Shown here one piece after another: positions 18,396 to 26,874 of a stretch of 57,703 nucleotides of DNA. The stretch's first letter is position 1. Each line of letters opens with the position of its first letter. This DNA is from Wenzhouxiangella sp. 15190 (lineage in GTDB: Bacteria; Pseudomonadota; Gammaproteobacteria; Xanthomonadales; Wenzhouxiangellaceae): assembly GCF_003417465.1 (NCBI RefSeq), contig NZ_QVMV01000002.1, positions 1-57,703 of the forward strand. Reading direction: 5' to 3'. The notes under the pieces were generated by a model that did no database searches, had not been told where the DNA came from, and saw nothing but the letters and a program-made list of their open reading frames with translations. The position numbers and the translations under genes are program-made.

Positions 18396-18431
18396 TGGTT
18401 AAATTTGCTCTTATTTTGGTAAATATAACCA
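18396..18431 (-). promoter_or_regulatory. Candidate PspF/IHF region upstream of psp promoter
   Basis: AT-rich block 55-90 bp upstream of the -24 element in an otherwise GC-rich gap. It has two related words, TGGTTAAATTTG and the near-palindrome TGGTAAATATAACCA (18417-18431). Position and dyad symmetry fit an enhancer for the PspF activator or an IHF bend; which one cannot be decided. Confidence 0.45.
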
Positions 18432-18545
18432 CACATTCGAGTTGAACCATCGTCGGGCGCGGGTGGTCCATTCAGGCGCACAGTGGAATTTCACGCTGTC
18501 AATTTTCGCGCTCCGGCGCCCGTGGCCAGCAGGGTAGTGGTCGGG

Positions 18546-18551
18546 TACAAT
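18546..18551 (+). promoter_or_regulatory. -10 TACAAT of the FKBP gene
   Basis: TACAAT followed by a GC-rich discriminator (GCCGGC), about 50 nt before ATG 18604. The -35 is poor. Confidence 0.4.
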
Positions 18552-18603
18552 GCCGGCTTTCGCAATTTCCGCTTTCAAACAACTTTCCTTCAACGGAGGC
18601 AAC

Positions 18604-19332
18604 ATGCAGAAGTTTTTCCTACCAGCGGCACTGGCCCTTTTTCTGGCCGCGCCGGCTGCAGCCCAGGACCTGGAAAGTGAGCAGGGACAGTTGGGCTATT
18701 CCATCGGTTATGAGTTCGGTGCAGAACTCAACAGTTATGAAATCGACGTGGAGCTCGAGGCTGTCCTGCAGGCGGTTCGCGACGCCTACAATCAGCAAGA
18801 ACCGAAAGTCGACATGGAGATCATGCGTGATCGCATGACCGAGCTGCAGGAAAGGCTGCGCCAGGAACGCATGGAAGCTTTCGAAGCCATGGCCGAAGAG
18901 AACAAGGTCAAGGCCGAGGAATTCCTCGCCGAGAACCAAAACAAGAATGGCATCGAGGTCCTTCCCAGCGGCGTCCAGTACCGCGTGATCGTTGAAGGCG
19001 ATGGCGAACGTCCCACGCTCGACGACACGGTCACCGTGCATTACCGCGGCTCGAAGATCGACGGTCGCGAGTTCGACAGTTCCTTCCGCCGCGGTGTGCC
19101 CGCGGTCTTCGAGGTCAACTCGGTCATCGAAGGCTGGCAGGAAGTGTTGCCGCTGATGCGCGAAGGCGCCGAATGGCAGGTGTTCCTGCCGCCCGAGCTC
19201 GCCTTCGGTGTACGCGGCGATCCGCCGGTCATCGGCCCGAACGAAGCGCTGAAGTTCGATATCAAGCTCGAGCAGATCGGTGCGCCGGAAGACTACGAGG
19301 GCCAGACCCAGGCCCCGGGCGAGGCCCAGTAG
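18604..19332 (+). CDS. FKBP-type peptidyl-prolyl isomerase, Mip-like, periplasmic
   Basis: 242 residues from ATG 18604 with GGAGG at 18595-18599. Signal peptide MQKFFLPAALALFLAAPAAAQ, then a helical dimerisation domain (about 25-115, with a long Met/Glu/Arg helix). The FKBP catalytic domain begins GVQYRVIVEGDGERP and continues VTVHYRGSKIDGREFDSS, VIEGWQEVLPLM and WQVFLPPELAFG. This is the layout of Mip and FkpA, periplasmic chaperone-isomerases for outer-membrane and secreted proteins. The acidic Gln/Glu tail is not conserved. Divergent from the psp operon. Confidence 0.93.
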   Translation: MQKFFLPAALALFLAAPAAAQDLESEQGQLGYSIGYEFGAELNSYEIDVELEAVLQAVRDAYNQQEPKVDMEIMRDRMTELQERLRQERMEAFEAMAEENKVKAEEFLAENQNKNGIEVLPSGVQYRVIVEGDGERPTLDDTVTVHYRGSKIDGREFDSSFRRGVPAVFEVNSVIEGWQEVLPLMREGAEWQVFLPPELAFGVRGDPPVIGPNEALKFDIKLEQIGAPEDYEGQTQAPGEAQ

Positions 19333-19353
19333 AAGAAGCAGAAGAAGGTCTCG

Positions 19354-19554
19354 ATGAGCGACCCCGCACGAGCGATTCCCGAAGTGGAGTCGCCCTGCAT
19401 CGGAACCTGTACGCTGGGTCCCGGCGGCCTGTGCGTGGGTTGCTTCCGTTCCGCCACGGAGATCGCCGGCTGGCTGGGCTATTCGCCTGAAAAGCGCCGC
19501 GAGATCATGCAGGCCCTGCCTGCCCGGGCGGATTGCCTGTTCGATGAAGACTGA
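19354..19554 (+). CDS. DUF1289 small cysteine protein
   Basis: 66 residues. Contains the DUF1289 signature SPCIGTCTLGPGGLCVGCFRS, with four cysteines arranged C-x3-C-x8-C-x2-C, followed by EIAGWLGYSPEKRREIM. The cysteines suggest metal or Fe-S binding; the function is unknown. The nudL-like gene overlaps its end by 11 bp, so the two are probably coupled. Confidence 0.88.
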   Translation: MSDPARAIPEVESPCIGTCTLGPGGLCVGCFRSATEIAGWLGYSPEKRREIMQALPARADCLFDED

Positions 19555-20158
19555 AGCCGCGCTCCAGCTCGATGAGCTGGTGGCGCGGCTGCATTCTCCC
19601 GATACCCCCCACGAGCGTCTTCCCCTGGGCGGTTTCCGGCCAGTACATGACCGCTGGAACCCACGGCCGGCGGCCGTGCTCATTCCCATCGTCCAGGAAC
19701 CCGAGCCCGCGATCATCCTGACCGTTCGCAGCCGCCGCATGGCGCTGCATGCCGGCCAGGTGGCACTGCCCGGCGGCCGACGGGAATCGAAGGAATCCTT
19801 TCCCCTGGCAACGGCCCTGCGCGAGACCAGCGAGGAGATCGGAATCGATGCCGGCATGGTGTCCGTCCACGGCCTGCTCGATCGTTTCGACACGATCACC
19901 GGCTACCGCATCGTGCCCGTGGTGGCCACGATTGACGGTACGCCCGAGATGCGCCCCTGCCCGCGAGAGGTTGAAACGATCTTCACGTTGCCCATGGCGA
20001 CGGTACTCGACCCCGACAGTTATCGGCACCACCGCGTCACCCGCGGTGGCCACAGCCACGACCTCGTCACCATGGCGCATCCCCGCTGGATGATCTGGGG
20101 CGCCACCGCCGCCATCCTCCACCAGTTTCACTTGAAGATGACCGTCCCTAACGACTGA
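19544..20158 (+). CDS. CoA pyrophosphatase, Nudix hydrolase (NudL type)
   Basis: 204 residues. Cleaves CoA and acyl-CoA to phosphopantetheine and 3',5'-ADP. The UPF0035-type lead-in ILTVRSRRMALHAGQVALPG is joined directly to the Nudix box: GGRRESKES, then FPLATALRETSEEIG, with REtsEE metal ligands. The protein then continues to IVPVVATI as in NudL. The Glu-rich helix is complete, so it should be active. Preceded by the overlapping DUF1289 gene. Confidence 0.9.
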   Translation: MKTEAALQLDELVARLHSPDTPHERLPLGGFRPVHDRWNPRPAAVLIPIVQEPEPAIILTVRSRRMALHAGQVALPGGRRESKESFPLATALRETSEEIGIDAGMVSVHGLLDRFDTITGYRIVPVVATIDGTPEMRPCPREVETIFTLPMATVLDPDSYRHHRVTRGGHSHDLVTMAHPRWMIWGATAAILHQFHLKMTVPND

Positions 20159-20186
20159 GGGCGACTTGCCAGGCCGTGTTGCCCGC

Positions 20187-20331
20187 AATGACCAAGTACC
20201 AAATTCCAATTTTCAAACAAGAACCAATGATCAATTGATGAATGATCGAAACCGTAACGGCCAGGTCTGTTGCATTGAAAATTGATCATTGAACATTGTT
20301 TGTAAATTGGTGCTTGATGATTGGAAATTCC
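20187..20331. repeat. Type-B intergenic repeat, two-armed hairpin (copy 4)
   Basis: Left arm AATGACCAAGTACC, AAATTCC, TTTTCAAACAA. Right arm TTGTTTGTAAATTGGTGCTTG, ATTGGAAATT. The two arms are inverted around GTAACGGCC. Fills the gap between two converging genes. Confidence 0.8.
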
Positions 20332-20345
20332 GGCGCCTACATCGG

Positions 20346-21821
20346 CTAATCATCCTCTCGCAGGCCGAACATCAGTTCCACCGACCGCTTGTCCTCAGGT
20401 TGAACCATGATGTGGACATGATCACCCGCCTGCAGCACGGTGTCGGGTGTGACCGGCAGCGCCTGTTTTTCGCGCACCACGAGCAGGATGTCGGCACCGG
20501 CCGGTAGCGGCAGCATGCGTGCCGGTTGTCCGGTCGCCAGGGCGGCCGGGTGCAGGTTGAAGGAAATGATCTGCACCGGCAGGCTGTCGATGGCGTTGAT
20601 TTCCAGCACCGGGGCGGGCCGCTGCACGCTGCCGCGTTCGACGCCGAAGAGCGATACGGCCCAACGCACCGTGGCGCCCGGAATCAGGGCGTTGACCACC
20701 ACCACGAAGAACACCAGGTGAAACAGGGTCATCGCGTTCTCGACGCCGGCCATGACCGGATAGGTGGCCAGAAGAATGGGCACCGCACCGCGTAGCCCCA
20801 CCCAGGAAATGAAGGCGGTCTCGCGGGCGCTATAGCGAAACGGCAGCAGGCACAGCGTCACCACCAGTGGACGGGCGACGAGCGCCAGTGCCAGGGCCAC
20901 CACCAGGCCGCGCCAGCCGAATGACACCAGGATCTGCGGCACGGCGAGCAGGCCGAGTACCAAAAACATCGAAATCTGCGCCAGCCAGGCCAGGGCGTCG
21001 TGTACGCGCAGGATGCCAGAGCGGTAGGGCAGGCGCTGGTTGCCCAGCATCATGGCGGTGATGTAGACCGCCAGAAACCCCGAGCCCATGAACAGCGTTG
21101 GAATACCGAAGGCGAGCATGGCCAGCGCCAGCGTCAGCGCCGGGTAGAGACCGGCGGCCGGCACCCGGATGCGCGCGAGCATCTGCGAGCCCAGCCATCC
21201 CATCGCCAGCCCCGCACCCAGGCCGACGGCAAGCTGAATGGCCACGTGGCCGAGGAAGTCGGGCCAGCTGAATGGCTCGCTGCCGATCAGCTGAGCGGTC
21301 AGGGTCAGTGTCAGGATCACGGCCATGGGGTCGTTGAGACCCGACTCCAGCTCCAGGGTGGCACCGACCCGTCGGCGCAGCTGTACATCCGAGCCACGCA
21401 GGGAAGAAAATACCGCGGCCGCGTCGGTCGAGGAAACGATGGCGCCCAGCAAAAGGGCCATCATCCAGTCCAGGCCCAGCAGCCAGGCCGTCAGGGCGAC
21501 CACGAAGGCGGTGCCCACCACGGCCAGACTGGCCAGGAGGGATGCGGGCAGCAAGTGTTCGCGGACCTGGCGGAAGGGTGTGTTCAGCCCGCCGTCGAAC
21601 AGGATCAGGACCAGGCCCATGGTGCCGATGCGAAAGGCCAGGTCAAAATCGATCAGGTCGTGGCCGAAGCGTGAACCGACCACGAGACCGATGAGCAGAA
21701 AGACCAGCACCACCGGGATGCCGATGCGTTCCGATGGTCGGCTGAACAGCACGCTCAGGACCAGCAGCAAACCGGCTGCGGTCAGTGCCAATGCCGTACT
21801 GCCCGGCTCCGATTCGAACAC
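20346..21821 (-). CDS. cvrA: Potassium/proton antiporter (CvrA/NhaP2 type)
   Basis: 491 residues. A CPA1 cation:proton antiporter with about 12-13 hydrophobic segments from residue 10 to ~395, including the conserved SSTDAAAVFSSLRG and LELESGLNDPMAVILTL motifs with the ion-binding Asp residues. A cytosolic TrkA-C-like domain follows (IISFNLHPAALATGQPARML, then LQAGDHVHIMVQPED). NhaP2 proteins expel K+ and adjust cell volume; some have a further C-terminal domain that is absent here. Monocistronic. Confidence 0.88.
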   Translation of the reverse strand: MFESEPGSTALALTAAGLLLVLSVLFSRPSERIGIPVVLVFLLIGLVVGSRFGHDLIDFDLAFRIGTMGLVLILFDGGLNTPFRQVREHLLPASLLASLAVVGTAFVVALTAWLLGLDWMMALLLGAIVSSTDAAAVFSSLRGSDVQLRRRVGATLELESGLNDPMAVILTLTLTAQLIGSEPFSWPDFLGHVAIQLAVGLGAGLAMGWLGSQMLARIRVPAAGLYPALTLALAMLAFGIPTLFMGSGFLAVYITAMMLGNQRLPYRSGILRVHDALAWLAQISMFLVLGLLAVPQILVSFGWRGLVVALALALVARPLVVTLCLLPFRYSARETAFISWVGLRGAVPILLATYPVMAGVENAMTLFHLVFFVVVVNALIPGATVRWAVSLFGVERGSVQRPAPVLEINAIDSLPVQIISFNLHPAALATGQPARMLPLPAGADILLVVREKQALPVTPDTVLQAGDHVHIMVQPEDKRSVELMFGLREDD

Positions 21822-21979
21822 GCCCTGTCACTCCCATTTCTCACTTGCCATTCATCATAACCGCAGGTGATGACAGATCGACCGTGGCGATGACGGTGCA
21901 AGGCATGATGGGTTGATTACCCATCGGCATGGACACAGCGGTAAACTTCCCAATGTACCCAACACAGGACGTCATCGGA

Positions 21980-22732
21980 ATGCTGAAGAACATCGATCAC
22001 GGCGACGGCATCACCGAAATTCGCCTCGACCGGCCGCCGGTCAATGCACTCAACCCGGCCCTCGTGACCGCACTGGACGAGGCCATCGGGAAAGCCACCG
22101 ACGACGGCGCCCGCGCTCTGGTCATATCGGGAAGCGAGGGCCTGTTTTCCGCCGGGCTGGACGTACCCGAGCTGCTTACCCTCGACGAGCAAGGGATGCG
22201 CGAATTCTGGGAGTCGCTTTTCGGCTTGCTCGAGCGCATCGCCCGCAGCCCCGTCCCGATCGTGACCGCCTTGACCGGGCACAGCCCCGCCGGCGGCACC
22301 GTCATTGCCTTGTTCGCCGACTACCGGGTTCAGGCCGAGGGTGATTTCCGGCTCGGTCTCAACGAGGTCCAGGTCGGCCTGGTCGTGCCGCCGGCCATTC
22401 ATCGCGCCCTGGTGCGACTGATCGGACCGTACCCGGCCGAGCGCCATCTGGTCGCCGGCGAGATGATCCCCGCGGCCGAAGCGCTGGAGTTGGGCATGGT
22501 CGACGAACTGGCGCCACCGGCCGATGTGGTCGAGCGTTCCGTCGTCTGGTGCCGCGAACTGCTCAAGCTGCCCAGGCATTCGATGTCGGCCACGCGCCAA
22601 CTCTGCCGTGCGGAGTTGGGGGCGTTGTTCGACGATCGCGACGCGCTGGATATCGACGCCTTCGTCGCCGGCTGGTTCGACGAGCAGACTCAGGCAACGC
22701 TCAAGAAGCTGGTCGAGCGACTCAAAGGCTGA
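21980..22732 (+). CDS. Enoyl-CoA isomerase/hydratase family protein
   Basis: 250 residues from ATG 21980, the start that gives the usual crotonase N-terminus (IRLDRPPVNALN); in-frame ATGs at 21929 and 21953 are possible. The oxyanion segment is TGHSPAGGTVIALFADYRVQA and the later block GLNEVQVGLVVPPAIHRAL carries the single conserved Glu. The pattern is closer to delta3,delta2-enoyl-CoA isomerases (mitochondrial ECI1 type) than to hydratases, which need a Glu in the first block. Probably isomerises unsaturated fatty acyl-CoAs during beta-oxidation. Confidence 0.8.
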   Translation: MLKNIDHGDGITEIRLDRPPVNALNPALVTALDEAIGKATDDGARALVISGSEGLFSAGLDVPELLTLDEQGMREFWESLFGLLERIARSPVPIVTALTGHSPAGGTVIALFADYRVQAEGDFRLGLNEVQVGLVVPPAIHRALVRLIGPYPAERHLVAGEMIPAAEALELGMVDELAPPADVVERSVVWCRELLKLPRHSMSATRQLCRAELGALFDDRDALDIDAFVAGWFDEQTQATLKKLVERLKG

Positions 22733-22817
22733 GCGAACTCTTGTTGCTCCCGCAGCGCGCGGGGGCTATGCTGAATTGACCCCAACAAACCGGAGTGGCT
22801 GCTCCGGGAGGTGTGTC

Positions 22818-23132
22818 ATGGCACAGGCCCAGGTCGATGATCGCAGGCGTTATCTGCGCTACCCGCCGGACGAGACCGAAGTCGTCCTTCTGCAGTTTTC
22901 CAATACCACGCCCAGCGAGGAAGTCTTCGAACCCGAGACCGCCGGCCTGGTGTGCGAGGAATCGCGCGGCGGCCTGCGCGTAGTCGTTCTCACGCGCGGT
23001 CCGATCCGGTCAGTGGAGAAGGGCGCACGCTGCGTTATACAGGTGGCCAACCTGGGGCTTCAGGCGGCCGAAATCCGCTGGATGGACGCCATCGACGATG
23101 ATGTGGTGAAACTCGGCCTCGAGTTCAGTTGA
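22818..23132 (+). CDS. PilZ-like domain protein
   Basis: 104 residues from ATG 22818 with GGGAGG at 22806-22811. Starts DDRRRYLRYPPDE (arginines like the RxxxR c-di-GMP motif) and has CEESRGGLRV where PilZ proteins have (D/N)xSxxG, followed by beta strands. Likely a small c-di-GMP-responsive or degenerate PilZ adaptor; the non-canonical second motif leaves ligand binding open. An orphan here, 29 kb from the pil genes. Confidence 0.65.
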   Translation: MAQAQVDDRRRYLRYPPDETEVVLLQFSNTTPSEEVFEPETAGLVCEESRGGLRVVVLTRGPIRSVEKGARCVIQVANLGLQAAEIRWMDAIDDDVVKLGLEFS

Positions 23133-23152
23133 GAGCAGTTTTTCCAGAGGTT

Positions 23153-23554
23153 TTAGTGGCCCAGTTCCCGGATGCAGGTCGGAAGCGGCACCGGTTCGCC
23201 CTTGTTCTTGTCGATCCATACCAGCGTGCAGGTCGCGTCGGCGTAGACCGTCGCCTCACCACCGTCTTTCGGAACCGACCGGATCTCGTGCTCGAGCTTG
23301 ATCGACGAGCGCCCCGGTGACAGGGGATTGAGCGTCACCTCGATATCCTGCGGCCAGTACATCGGTTGGCGGAAATTGATGTTGATATTGGCCACCACCG
23401 GCCCGGTCTCGCCTTCCTGCCAGTGACTGGGCACCGATTCCATCCAGTGCGCCCGGCAGTCCTCGATATAGCGCAGGAAGACCACGTTGCTGACGTGGCC
23501 GAAGGCATCCATGTCGCCCCAGCGGACTGCGAGTTTTATCTTGAATTCGGACAT
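23153..23554 (-). CDS. Acyl-CoA thioesterase, hotdog fold (YbgC/4HBT type)
   Basis: 133 residues from ATG 23554. Hydrolyses an acyl-CoA thioester. VRWGDMDAFGHVSNVVFLRYIEDCR is the 4HBT motif, with Asp-x-x-Gly-His and the downstream Glu. NININFRQPMYWPQDIEV and YADATCTLVWIDKN complete the hotdog strand order. The open frame runs further upstream through the type-B repeat, but that part is low-complexity and not protein-like. Confidence 0.87.
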   Translation of the reverse strand: MSEFKIKLAVRWGDMDAFGHVSNVVFLRYIEDCRAHWMESVPSHWQEGETGPVVANININFRQPMYWPQDIEVTLNPLSPGRSSIKLEHEIRSVPKDGGEATVYADATCTLVWIDKNKGEPVPLPTCIRELGH

Positions 23555-23612
23555 CCGGTGGCTTCCGGTGGAATATCCAATGGATTGTAGCGCCGTGGCG
23601 TCGGTTGGAACT

Positions 23613-23757
23613 CGCAAATTCGAAATTCGAAGCACCAAACTCGAAACAAGCACGAAATCCGAAATGAGCGCATCCCCGCTGTGCGACGTCTTAAATCGTT
23701 TGGGTTTTCGTGCTTCAAATTTGTTTCGGATTTGATGCTTCGTATTTCGTGCTTCGG
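23613..23757. repeat. Type-B intergenic repeat, two-armed hairpin (copy 5)
   Basis: Left arm CAAATTCGAAATTCG, AAGCACCAAACTCGAAAC, CACGAAATCCGAAATG. Right arm is the inverse: CGTGCTTCAAATTTGTTTCGG, ATGCTTCGTATTTCGTGCTTC. Sits between the thioesterase start and the uvrA stop; it may act as a 3' hairpin for uvrA. Confidence 0.85.
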
Positions 23758-23760
23758 CCG

Positions 23761-26631
23761 TCAGGCCGTCTTCTTCCTCTTTATGCCCAGCATATCGGCC
23801 AGATACTCCCCGGTCCACGACCCTTCCGCTCTCGCGATTTCCTCGGGCGTGCCGGTGGCGATGATCCGGCCGCCGCGCTCGCCGCCTTCCGGGCCGAGGT
23901 CGATGATCCAGTCGGCGGTCTTGATCACGTCCAGGTTGTGTTCGATCACGACCACCGTGTTGCCCTCGTCGCGCAGGCGATGGAGGACTTCGAGCAGGTG
24001 CTTGATGTCGTGGAAGTGCAGGCCCGTGGTCGGTTCGTCGAGGATGTAGAGCGTGTTGCCGGTATCGCGCTTGGACAGTTCGCGGGCGAGCTTGATGCGC
24101 TGGGCTTCGCCGCCGGACAGCGTGGTCGCGCTCTGGCCGAGCGTGATGTAGCTCAAGCCCACATCCATCAGCGTCTGGAGCTTGCGCGCGATCGCCGGTA
24201 CCGGCTCGAAGAATTCCAGCGCCTCCTCGACGGTCATGTTCAGCACTTCGTGGATGTTCTTGCCCTTGTAGGTCACCGACAGGGTTTCACGGTTGTAGCG
24301 CTTGCCCTTGCAGACGTCGCAGGGCACGAAGATATCGGGCAGGAAGTGCATTTCCACGCGGATCACGCCGTCGCCCTGGCAGGCCTCGCAACGACCACCC
24401 TTGACGTTGAAGGAGAACCGTCCCGGCTTGTAGCCGCGCGTACGGGCTTCCTGGGTGGCGGCGAACAGTTCGCGGATGGGCGTGAACATGCCGGTGTAGG
24501 TCGCCGGGTTCGAGCGCGGCGTGCGCCCGATCGGGCTCTGGTCGATGTCGACCACCTTGTCGTAGAGATCCAGCCCGGAATGGCCCTGATGCGGCGAGGG
24601 GGTCTCGGAGGCTTTATTGAGCTCGCGCGCGAGCAGCTTGTAGAGCGTGTCGTTGATCAGCGTCGACTTGCCCGAGCCCGATACGCCGGTCACGCACACG
24701 AAGCGCCCGGCGGGCAGTTCCAGGTCGACCGACTTGAGGTTGTTGCCGGTGGCGCCTTCGAGCCGGAGCATGCGATTGCGATCGGGCTTGTGGCGTTTCT
24801 TTGGCACCGCGATTTCGCGGCGGCCGGCCAGGTAGTCGCCGGTCAACGAGTCCTCGCAGTCGACCAGGCCCTCGGGCGTGCCGTTGTAGACGATTTGCCC
24901 GCCGTGCACGCCGGGCCCGGGGCCGATGTCGACCACGTGGTCGGCCGAGCGGATCGCTTCCTCGTCGTGTTCGACCACGATCACGGTGTTGCCCAGGTCG
25001 CGCAGGCGGAACAGGGTCTCGAGCAAGCGGGCGTTGTCGCGCTGGTGCAGGCCGATGGAGGGCTCGTCGAGCACGTACATCACGCCCACGAGGCCGGCAC
25101 CGATCTGGCTGGCCAGACGGATGCGCTGGGCCTCGCCGCCGGACAGCGTATCGGCCTGGCGGTCGAGGGTCAGGTAGTCCAGGCCGACGTTGACCAGGAA
25201 ATGCAGGCGCTCGCGGACCTCTTTCAGGATCCGCCCGGCGATCTCGCCGCGCCAGCCGCCCAGTTCCACCCGGTCGAAGAATTCCAGGCAGCGCTCCACC
25301 GACCAGCTCGAGACATCCGGCAGCGACTTGTCGGCGATGTAGACATGGCGCGCGGCGCGGCCCAGGCGCTGGCCGTGGCACTCGGGGCAGGCGCGCGTGG
25401 AAATGTAGCGTGAGAGCTCCTCGCGCACGATGCGCGAATCGGTCTCGTGGTAGCGCTTTTCCAGGTTGGGGATGATGCCCACGAAGGGATGCTTGCGCGT
25501 CTGCGTGCCGCGCTCGGACAGGTAGCGGAAGGCGATCTTCTCGTCCCCGCTGCCGAACAGGATGATCTGTTGCAGCTCCTCGGGCAATTCGCCGAAGGGT
25601 GTCTCGATATCGAAGCCGTAGTGCTTGGCCAGGGACTGGATCAGCTGGAAGTAATAGGCGTTGCGCCGGTCCCAGCCGCGGATGGCACCGCCGGCCAGCG
25701 ACAGCTCGCGGTTGGCCACGACGCGGTCGGGGTCGAAGTACTGCTTCATGCCCAGGCCGTCGCAGGTCTCGCAGGCCCCGTTGGGGTTGTTGAAGGAGAA
25801 CATGCGCGGCTCGAGCTCGGGCAGGCTGTAGTCGCATACCGGGCAGGCGTAGCGGGCCGAGAACAGCATCTCCTCGATGGCGCTGTCGCTATCCCCCGGA
25901 TCGGAGTCCGGGGCGGGCATCGGCGCGACCACGGCCAGGTTGTCGGCCAGCGCCAGTGCGGTCTCGAAGCTCTCGGCCAGGCGCTGGGCCAGATTCTCGC
26001 GCACGCGGAAGCGGTCGACCACCGCCTCGATGGTGTGCTTCTTCCTGAGTTCGAGCTTCGGCAGCTCGTCGTCGAGATCGATCACCTCGCCGTTGACGCG
26101 GGCGCGCACGAAGCCCTGGGCGCGCAGTTCCTGCAGTACCTGCACGTGCTCGCCCTTGCGGTTGCGCACGATGGGGGCGAGCAGCATCAGCTTGCTGCCC
26201 TCGGGCAGGTTGAGCACGGTATCGACCATCTCCGAGACGGTCTGGGCGTCGAGCTCCTCGCCATGTTCCGGGCAGCGCGGCGTGCCGACGCGCGCGTACA
26301 TCAGGCGCAGGTAGTCGTGGATCTCGGTCACGGTGCCGACGGTCGAGCGCGGATTGTGGCTGGCCGCCTTCTGTTCGATCGAAATCGCCGGCGAGAGTCC
26401 CTCGATGCTGTCGACATCGGGTTTTTCCATCATCGAGAGGAACTGCCGGGCGTAGGCCGACAGCGACTCGACATAGCGCCGCTGGCCTTCGGCGTAGATG
26501 GTGTCGAAAGCCAGCGATGACTTGCCCGAGCCCGACAGGCCGGTAAAAACGATCAGCCGGTCGCGGGGGAGCTCGACATCGATATTGGCCAGGTTGTGGG
26601 TGCGCGCGCCGCGGACGCTGATCGACTTCAT
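23761..26631 (-). CDS. uvrA: Excinuclease ABC subunit A
   Basis: 956 residues from ATG 26631 ([20 protein letters not shown]), the canonical start. Damage-recognition ATPase of nucleotide-excision repair. Two ABC modules: the first Walker A is [20 protein letters not shown] with the signature [16 protein letters not shown], the second is [16 protein letters not shown] with [15 protein letters not shown]. The Zn-finger Cys pairs CEACQGDG and [10 protein letters not shown] lie in module two. The length is normal. No LexA box could be found upstream. Confidence 0.97.
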   Translation of the reverse strand: MKSISVRGARTHNLANIDVELPRDRLIVFTGLSGSGKSSLAFDTIYAEGQRRYVESLSAYARQFLSMMEKPDVDSIEGLSPAISIEQKAASHNPRSTVGTVTEIHDYLRLMYARVGTPRCPEHGEELDAQTVSEMVDTVLNLPEGSKLMLLAPIVRNRKGEHVQVLQELRAQGFVRARVNGEVIDLDDELPKLELRKKHTIEAVVDRFRVRENLAQRLAESFETALALADNLAVVAPMPAPDSDPGDSDSAIEEMLFSARYACPVCDYSLPELEPRMFSFNNPNGACETCDGLGMKQYFDPDRVVANRELSLAGGAIRGWDRRNAYYFQLIQSLAKHYGFDIETPFGELPEELQQIILFGSGDEKIAFRYLSERGTQTRKHPFVGIIPNLEKRYHETDSRIVREELSRYISTRACPECHGQRLGRAARHVYIADKSLPDVSSWSVERCLEFFDRVELGGWRGEIAGRILKEVRERLHFLVNVGLDYLTLDRQADTLSGGEAQRIRLASQIGAGLVGVMYVLDEPSIGLHQRDNARLLETLFRLRDLGNTVIVVEHDEEAIRSADHVVDIGPGPGVHGGQIVYNGTPEGLVDCEDSLTGDYLAGRREIAVPKKRHKPDRNRMLRLEGATGNNLKSVDLELPAGRFVCVTGVSGSGKSTLINDTLYKLLARELNKASETPSPHQGHSGLDLYDKVVDIDQSPIGRTPRSNPATYTGMFTPIRELFAATQEARTRGYKPGRFSFNVKGGRCEACQGDGVIRVEMHFLPDIFVPCDVCKGKRYNRETLSVTYKGKNIHEVLNMTVEEALEFFEPVPAIARKLQTLMDVGLSYITLGQSATTLSGGEAQRIKLARELSKRDTGNTLYILDEPTTGLHFHDIKHLLEVLHRLRDEGNTVVVIEHNLDVIKTADWIIDLGPEGGERGGRIIATGTPEEIARAEGSWTGEYLADMLGIKRKKTA

Positions 26632-26664
26632 GGTCGTGAACAGGAATTTTGGGACAAGCCGTCT

Positions 26665-26670
26665 AATATA
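26665..26670 (-). promoter_or_regulatory. Possible -10 (TATATT) of uvrA
   Basis: TATATT on the minus strand about 33 nt before ATG 26631. No convincing -35 and no SOS box. Confidence 0.3.
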
Positions 26671-26874
26671 TCGCGTCTGGCATGAACAGAGCAAAATCGA
26701 CGTAGTTATGAATGGAGTCGTCAACGGCTGTCTCCATTTGGCCATCCGGCTCGCTTGACGGACGAGTTCCGGGAGCGCTAATGTTTTCAAAACTGTGATG
26801 TGCGCCACAAACGGTCCTGCCCCGGCAAGGACGAATCGGGAGGGTGGCAACGAGACCAAACGAGGGAGAAATTC

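Noticed and set aside
23710-25413. Long plus-strand open frame opposite uvrA
   Set aside because: It lies wholly over the uvrA coding strand with its motifs; it is the usual antisense shadow in GC-rich DNA with no protein-like motifs of its own. The same applies to the long frames opposite pilB, ileS, manC and the DUF6351 gene.
26632-26874. SOS (LexA) box upstream of uvrA
   Set aside because: CTGG...ACAG at about 26677-26689 has the wrong spacing and half-sites; no CTGT-N8-ACAG or other known LexA palindrome was found.
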